Below are positions 60,301 through 64,000 of a DNA stretch of 64,000 nucleotides, in pieces. The DNA lies in NCBI GenBank assembly GCA_013397075.1, contig VWZS01000305.1, forward strand, positions 496,001 to 560,000, read 5' to 3'. The notes beneath the pieces are model-generated. The model was not told the origin of the DNA and searched no databases. It was given only the letters and a program-made list of their open reading frames with translations. The stretch's first letter is position 1, and each line of letters begins with the position of its first letter. A program made the position numbers and the translations under genes. This DNA comes from Rhabdornis inornatus. Its lineage: Eukaryota > Chordata > Aves > Passeriformes > Rhabdornithidae.

Positions 60301-63300
60301 CTATATAGAGAAAGAGCTAATTTAATTTGTTGCAGCAAAGTGGAAGTAGTTTGTTACAGACAGGGGCTGCTTGTGTGTTCCCTTCTAAGGGGGGGTAGGA
60401 AGCTGTGCCGAAGCTGAAAGATGAGTGGAGCAGGGCCCTCTGTCCTACAGTGCCTGCAGCATGCCTCGTGTAGTGCAGCTTGGGTGGTTGTGTGATGTGA
60501 GTAGCAAGAGGAGAACAGCAGTGGGAAGTGGTCTTCAAGTGGTGCTCCTTAGTACCTCAGATTTGCTCTAGTGATTAAACTGTATTTTGTTTTCGTTTTT
60601 GGAGAGAATAGTGTTCTTACCTACAAATCCCAGAATAAAAGCCGCTTGTCCTGAAAGGCTACATTCAGTAGCCTTTCAGCTGGGCAGGCACTCTGTCCAC
60701 AGGTCACTCATTCTGTGGGTGTGTATTTTTCAAAATCCTCATGTGGGATCTGTGAAAATTCTGCCCTCTAAAAACAGGTTTCTCTTGTTTTCTGTGTGTT
60801 CTTTCAAGGATTGTTAAGACTTTGAAACCTGACTGTTTGCCATAATTATTATGTTAAAGTTAAAAGAAAGGCACAGAATAGGATGTCTGTAGCATTTATG
60901 ACCTTAGTCTTTCCTGATTGTTTACGTCAGTAGCATGTGGGTTTGTGAGTAGCACCTGGTTTTATCTGAAGTACCTATGGGTATTTGGAAATAATCCTTT
61001 GATCACAGCCCTTCATAACCCTTTGCCTTTCTCTGCATAGCCCTTGACTGCAGGTGGGCCAGCAGAAGGATGATTAAATGCACTCTTTGAGACTTTCCCA
61101 TGCATCTGAAAAGATTATGATTGATCTGCAACCTCTTAATCTGACTAAATTCCCAGTCTGAATTTATTATGTAGCAAGTCAGTGATTTTAACACCGTGAG
61201 AGCCCTTCACTCCTTGTCCACTCATACTGAATGTGCATCTACTTTATTAGCTGGCAGTATAAATAGAGATTAGGTGCAAGCACGTAATAATAGTTCTGTT
61301 GAGTCAGCTGGCGCATGTCATAGCATTTATCTTGACTTTAGAAAGAAAACTGTATCTGATCTGGCATGGAATTTGCTGTAGAAAGTTACCACTTTGAAAA
61401 GTGAGAAAATATATATCAATAGATTGTGCCAATTCATGGCTTTCTGTTGAGCTTTTGTGGTATTTTTGACCAAAATTGTCTGAACTTTATGGGAACCTGG
61501 ACTGCCATTTAGTTTGTCTGAGCAGTTGGAGGTATCTGGATTTTGTAGTTATCCCACATGTACTTCATGGGGTGCTGTGAGTCTAAAGGTAAGTGCTAAC
61601 TAAGAACCAGTTCCGAGATATCTTCTGGAGTTCTTGAAGAACTGATAAATGTAAAGTTAGTGTTAATTTAATTTGAGCTTTAGGAAGTTAGGAACTTGTT
61701 CTCTGTCAGCAACTTATTGGAACAGGCTCTTTTCCTCCCTAGCTTGGCTTAGTTCTGCTCTCTCTATGCAAGACAAAAATTAGCCTTCAAAGTGCTTCTT
61801 TGCTGCTTGAAACAGAAAATGCCCCAGGCATAGCTTAGTGCATTTCTCTTTCTAAGTGGCTGTGCCTCACATGGGCACAGATGTTTTCAGTATCTGTGGA
61901 CTGTGTGAGCCAGGACAAACTTTGCTGTGCCAGTAAAGAACATGACTGTAAAGTTCTGAGGAGTGTGCTGCTTGCCAGAGGTCTTTATTGTCCATTTTGA
62001 GCCCAGGTCACCCAGTGCTGCAGATACCACAGCCTTTGCAAGTGAAGGAATTAGTGTGTAGGTGAGGTAACAGCACTGCAGCAGCTTTTAATCCTCAGTT
62101 TATGCAGATCCTGTTCCTGTCCCTGGACAGGAACTTTGTGCAGCTGTTCTGGAAAACGGGCTGGGGAACTGCTTTGGTTGTTCCACCTGCTAAACACAAA
62201 ATCAACACAGCTAAAACAGAAGTCACCCACTCCTCCGAGCTAGATCAGTCTGCTCTTTCCATATACTGGCCAGCTGCACAAAGGTTGCCCAATGCATTGA
62301 AGAGTTGGGAATGAGTGATGGGAGGCAGATTTGCCTAGGGTGGTTCTGCTGTTGGAGGAGTGGCAGTAGGCTGTGGTCTGGTGCTCAGTGTGTCTGAGGT
62401 TCCCAGACTCTAAGCCTTCCCTTAACAGCAGAAATTGCCTAACTTCTCATCACTGTGATTGGTTGGTTGATTTTTTTTCCCAGAGAGATGATAATTTCTA
62501 AAGAATATTTGAAAGTATAATTTTACTCGATAAAATATCGAGACTCCTTAGTTTAAGAATATGATGCTGATCTTTTCCTGCCTTTTTTTGCCTGTGATTG
62601 GATAGTAGTACTTGAGATTGAAGTTACTAAGATTTTTCTCTCATTTGAGACTCTATGTTGGTGTTATTTTTGTGCTACATTGTTCTCTTTGCTTTCTCTA
62701 ACAGAATATATATACACATATGTATATATATGTATGCATGTATATGTATATGTATATAACAGCTCGAGAAGGGGGCTTGCATGAGCTTCGTAAAGTTCAA
62801 CAAGGCCAAGTACAAGGTCCTGCACTGGGGCTGGGGCAACCCCCAGTATCAATGCAAGGTGAGGGAGGAAAGGACTGAGAGCAGCTCTGAGGACAAGGAC
62901 TTGGGTGTGCTGCTGAATGAGAGGCTGGACATGACCTGGCAATGTGCACTTGCAGCCCAGAAGGGCAATTCTGTCCAGGGCTGCAACAAAAGCAGCATGG
63001 GCAGTATGTCAGGGGAGGGGATTCTGTCTCTCTGTCCCTTCTGGTCCCCAGCATAAGAAGGATGTGGACTTGCTGCAGCAGGTGCAAAGGAGGCCACAAA
63101 GATGACCAGAGAGCTGGAGCTCCTCTTCTGTGAAGACAGATTGAGAGAGCTGCGTCTGCTCAGCCTGGAGAGGAAAAGGCTCCAGGGAGACCTTACGGGT
63201 GCTTTCCAGTGCCTCAAGAGGGCTGATGAGAAAGATGGGGACAGACTTTTTAGTAGGGCCTATAGCAGTTGGACAAGGAGTAATGGTTCTAAGTGAAAGG

Positions 63301-63761
63301 AGGGTGGATTTAGCCTAGATGTAAGGAAGAAATGTTTTATTATGAGGGTGGTGAGGCACTGGCACAGGTTGCCCAGATAAGTTGTGGATGTGGCATCCCT
63401 GGAAGCATTCAAGGTGAGGTTGGATGGAGCTCTGAGCAAACTGATCTAGTTGCAGATGTCCTTGCTCATTGCAGGGGGCTTGGACTAGATACCCATTAAG
63501 GCCCCTGCCAACCAAAACCATCTATGGCTCTCTATTGTCTACTATATTTAGCTTTATTCTGAAGTGGTCAGGGTAAAGGAATTTATTCTGAAGTGGTCAG
63601 GGTAAAAGAATTTAAAGTGTTTACACATACACAATTTGTATAGAATTTTAAAATCTGCTTTCCTTGAAATCTCTTGTCTTTTCTTAGGTCCCCAAATACT
63701 TGTCACAACAGTGGAGTAAAGCTTCAGGAAGAGGCGAAGTGGGAAAACTAAGGATTGTCAA
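57101..63761 (+). CDS. GTF2F2: GTF2F2 (TFIIF subunit beta, RAP30), 5' part, truncated by the window edge
   Basis: GTF2F2 is the small subunit of TFIIF. With GTF2F1 (RAP74) it binds RNA polymerase II, brings it to the pre-initiation complex and aids early elongation, in the nucleus. Two exons are present: residues 1-22 and 23-46 (the last codon split). They read MSDKGELDLTGAKQNTGMWL, then VKVPKYLSQQWSKASGRGE and VGKLRIV. This is close to the human N-terminus, which I recall as MAERGELDLTGAKQNTG and so on. The segment belongs to the N-terminal dimerisation domain that pairs with RAP74. The rest of the roughly 249-residue protein lies to the right. The start is in GCCATGA. Confidence 0.96.
57427..57632 (-). 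mobile_element. CR1 3' fragment (minus orientation) in GTF2F2 intron 1
   Basis: The plus strand reads CAGAATGTTGAGGGGTTGGA, GAACCTTAAAGATCG, GTTAGACCAGATTGCTCAAG, GGCATCCACAGCTTCTCTGG and CACCACCCTCACAGTAAA. It begins about 260 bp after exon 1 and points toward it. Confidence 0.9.
58104..58245. repeat. 71-bp tandem duplication
   Basis: Two adjacent 71-bp copies (58104-58174 and 58175-58245) begin AAACC and end GGTGGTAC, with about four substitutions between them and no indel. Each has a CT-rich half followed by TTCAGACCATCA and AGAAAGGG. Confidence 0.93.
60651..60679. repeat. perfect 12-bp inverted repeat with 5-nt loop
   Basis: CTGAAAGGCTAC at 60651-60662 is the exact reverse complement of GTAGCCTTTCAG at 60668-60679, around ATTCA. 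The transcribed intron could form a short stable hairpin. No function is known. Confidence 0.85.
62704..62760. repeat. TA/TG-rich microsatellite
   Basis: Alternating ATATAT, TATGTA and CATGTATA units, about 56 bp, directly before the 5' truncation point of the CR1 copy that follows. Confidence 0.9.
62763..63526 (+). mobile_element. CR1 fragment with remnant of ORF2 C-terminus, about 760 bp
   Basis: The longest CR1 here. The 5' part is a broken reading frame (KFNKAKYKVLHWGWGNPQYQ, later EDKDLGVLLNERLDM and QCALAAQKGNS). This is the C-terminal end of the CR1 reverse-transcriptase protein. A stop follows, and the 3' region runs to GACTAGATACCCATTAAGGC and ACCATCTATGGCTCT. It is 5'-truncated and inactive. 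Confidence 0.93.
63553..63610. repeat. 29-bp tandem duplication
   Basis: Two copies of a 29-bp unit starting TTTATTCTGAAGTGGTCAGG, at 63553-63581 and 63582-63610, with one G/A difference. They lie directly downstream of the CR1 end, about 77 bp before exon 2. Confidence 0.93.
63688..63761 (+). CDS. GTF2F2: GTF2F2 exon 2
   Basis: Residues 23-46 with the last codon split (phase 2 out): VPKYLSQQWSKASGRGEVGK and then LRIVK. The acceptor is TTTTCTTAG and the donor GTAAGC. It matches the human VPKYLSQQWAKASGRGEVGK. Confidence 0.96.
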
Positions 63762-64000
63762 GTAAGCCTTTACTCTACATTTACTGGTTGCATCTTAGAA
63801 GTTACCTGTGTAAAGTAAGAATATATTGCACCTGTTCTAAGACATAATCCTGTTTCTTGTCAACAATGTGCATATTTCTCTGATCCGTGAACAGTGTTTG
63901 CTTGTGTAGTGATTAGGAATATAAACTGTACAAAATTATACTGGGGAGTCACTCTGTCCCATTACATGAGGTTTGATTTCCTAGGTTTAAGGAAACCTAA
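63762..64000 (+). other. start of GTF2F2 intron 2
   Basis: AT-rich intron sequence running off the window. I see nothing recognisable in it. Confidence 0.85.

Larger units (their letters stand above)
57167..63687 (+). other. GTF2F2 intron 1
   Basis: A 6.5-kb intron. It holds an antisense CR1 (57427), a 71-bp tandem duplication (58104), a perfect 12-bp hairpin (60651), a TA-rich microsatellite (62704), a larger CR1 (62763) and a 29-bp tandem duplication (63553). No gene inside is supported. Confidence 0.85.

Noticed and set aside
62781..63056. A 91-residue frame that looks protein-like
   Set aside because: It is the decayed C-terminal end of CR1 ORF2 and is reported with the element, not as a gene.

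Overview
The window is vertebrate nuclear DNA, almost certainly from a bird. It has large GT-AG introns, AT-rich non-coding DNA, two CpG-island promoters and many fragments of CR1, the dominant avian non-LTR retrotransposon; some end in the typical ATTCTGTGATTCT-like 3' tail. I cannot name the species. Nothing looks bacterial, viral or CRISPR-like.

Three genes were rebuilt exon by exon from reading frame, splice sites and intron phase. (1) NUFIP1, minus strand, 10 coding exons between 3200 and 22224, about 620 residues, complete. (2) GPALPP1 (KIAA1704), plus strand, 8 coding exons between 22483 and 39026, 348 residues, complete. (3) GTF2F2 (TFIIF beta, RAP30), plus strand, exons 1 and 2 only (57101-57166 and 63688-63761); the rest lies beyond the right edge. 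The order NUFIP1, GPALPP1, GTF2F2 is the one I recall from human chromosome 13q14, so this is a conserved block.

Layout: 1-3199 is NUFIP1 3' UTR and downstream DNA. 3200-22224 is NUFIP1. 22225-22482 is a 258-bp GC-rich gap between two divergent start codons, a bidirectional promoter. 22483-39026 is GPALPP1, with a poly(A) signal at 39118. 39130-56900 is about 18 kb of intergenic DNA with CR1 fragments and no gene I can support. 56920-57370 is the GTF2F2 CpG island, followed by a long first intron with CR1 pieces, a TA microsatellite and small tandem duplications.

The three products act in basic gene expression: NUFIP1 in box C/D snoRNP assembly, GTF2F2 in RNA polymerase II initiation, and GPALPP1 in a poorly known nuclear role. 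I found no exotic new system. The most interesting signals are a 39-bp coding minisatellite in NUFIP1 exon 1 (six 13-residue units), the absence of a canonical LC3-interacting motif in the NUFIP1 N-terminus, an extended NUFIP1 C-terminal tail, one GPALPP-type motif in each of the first four GPALPP1 exons, and CR1 copies lying within 8 to about 30 bp of functional splice sites.
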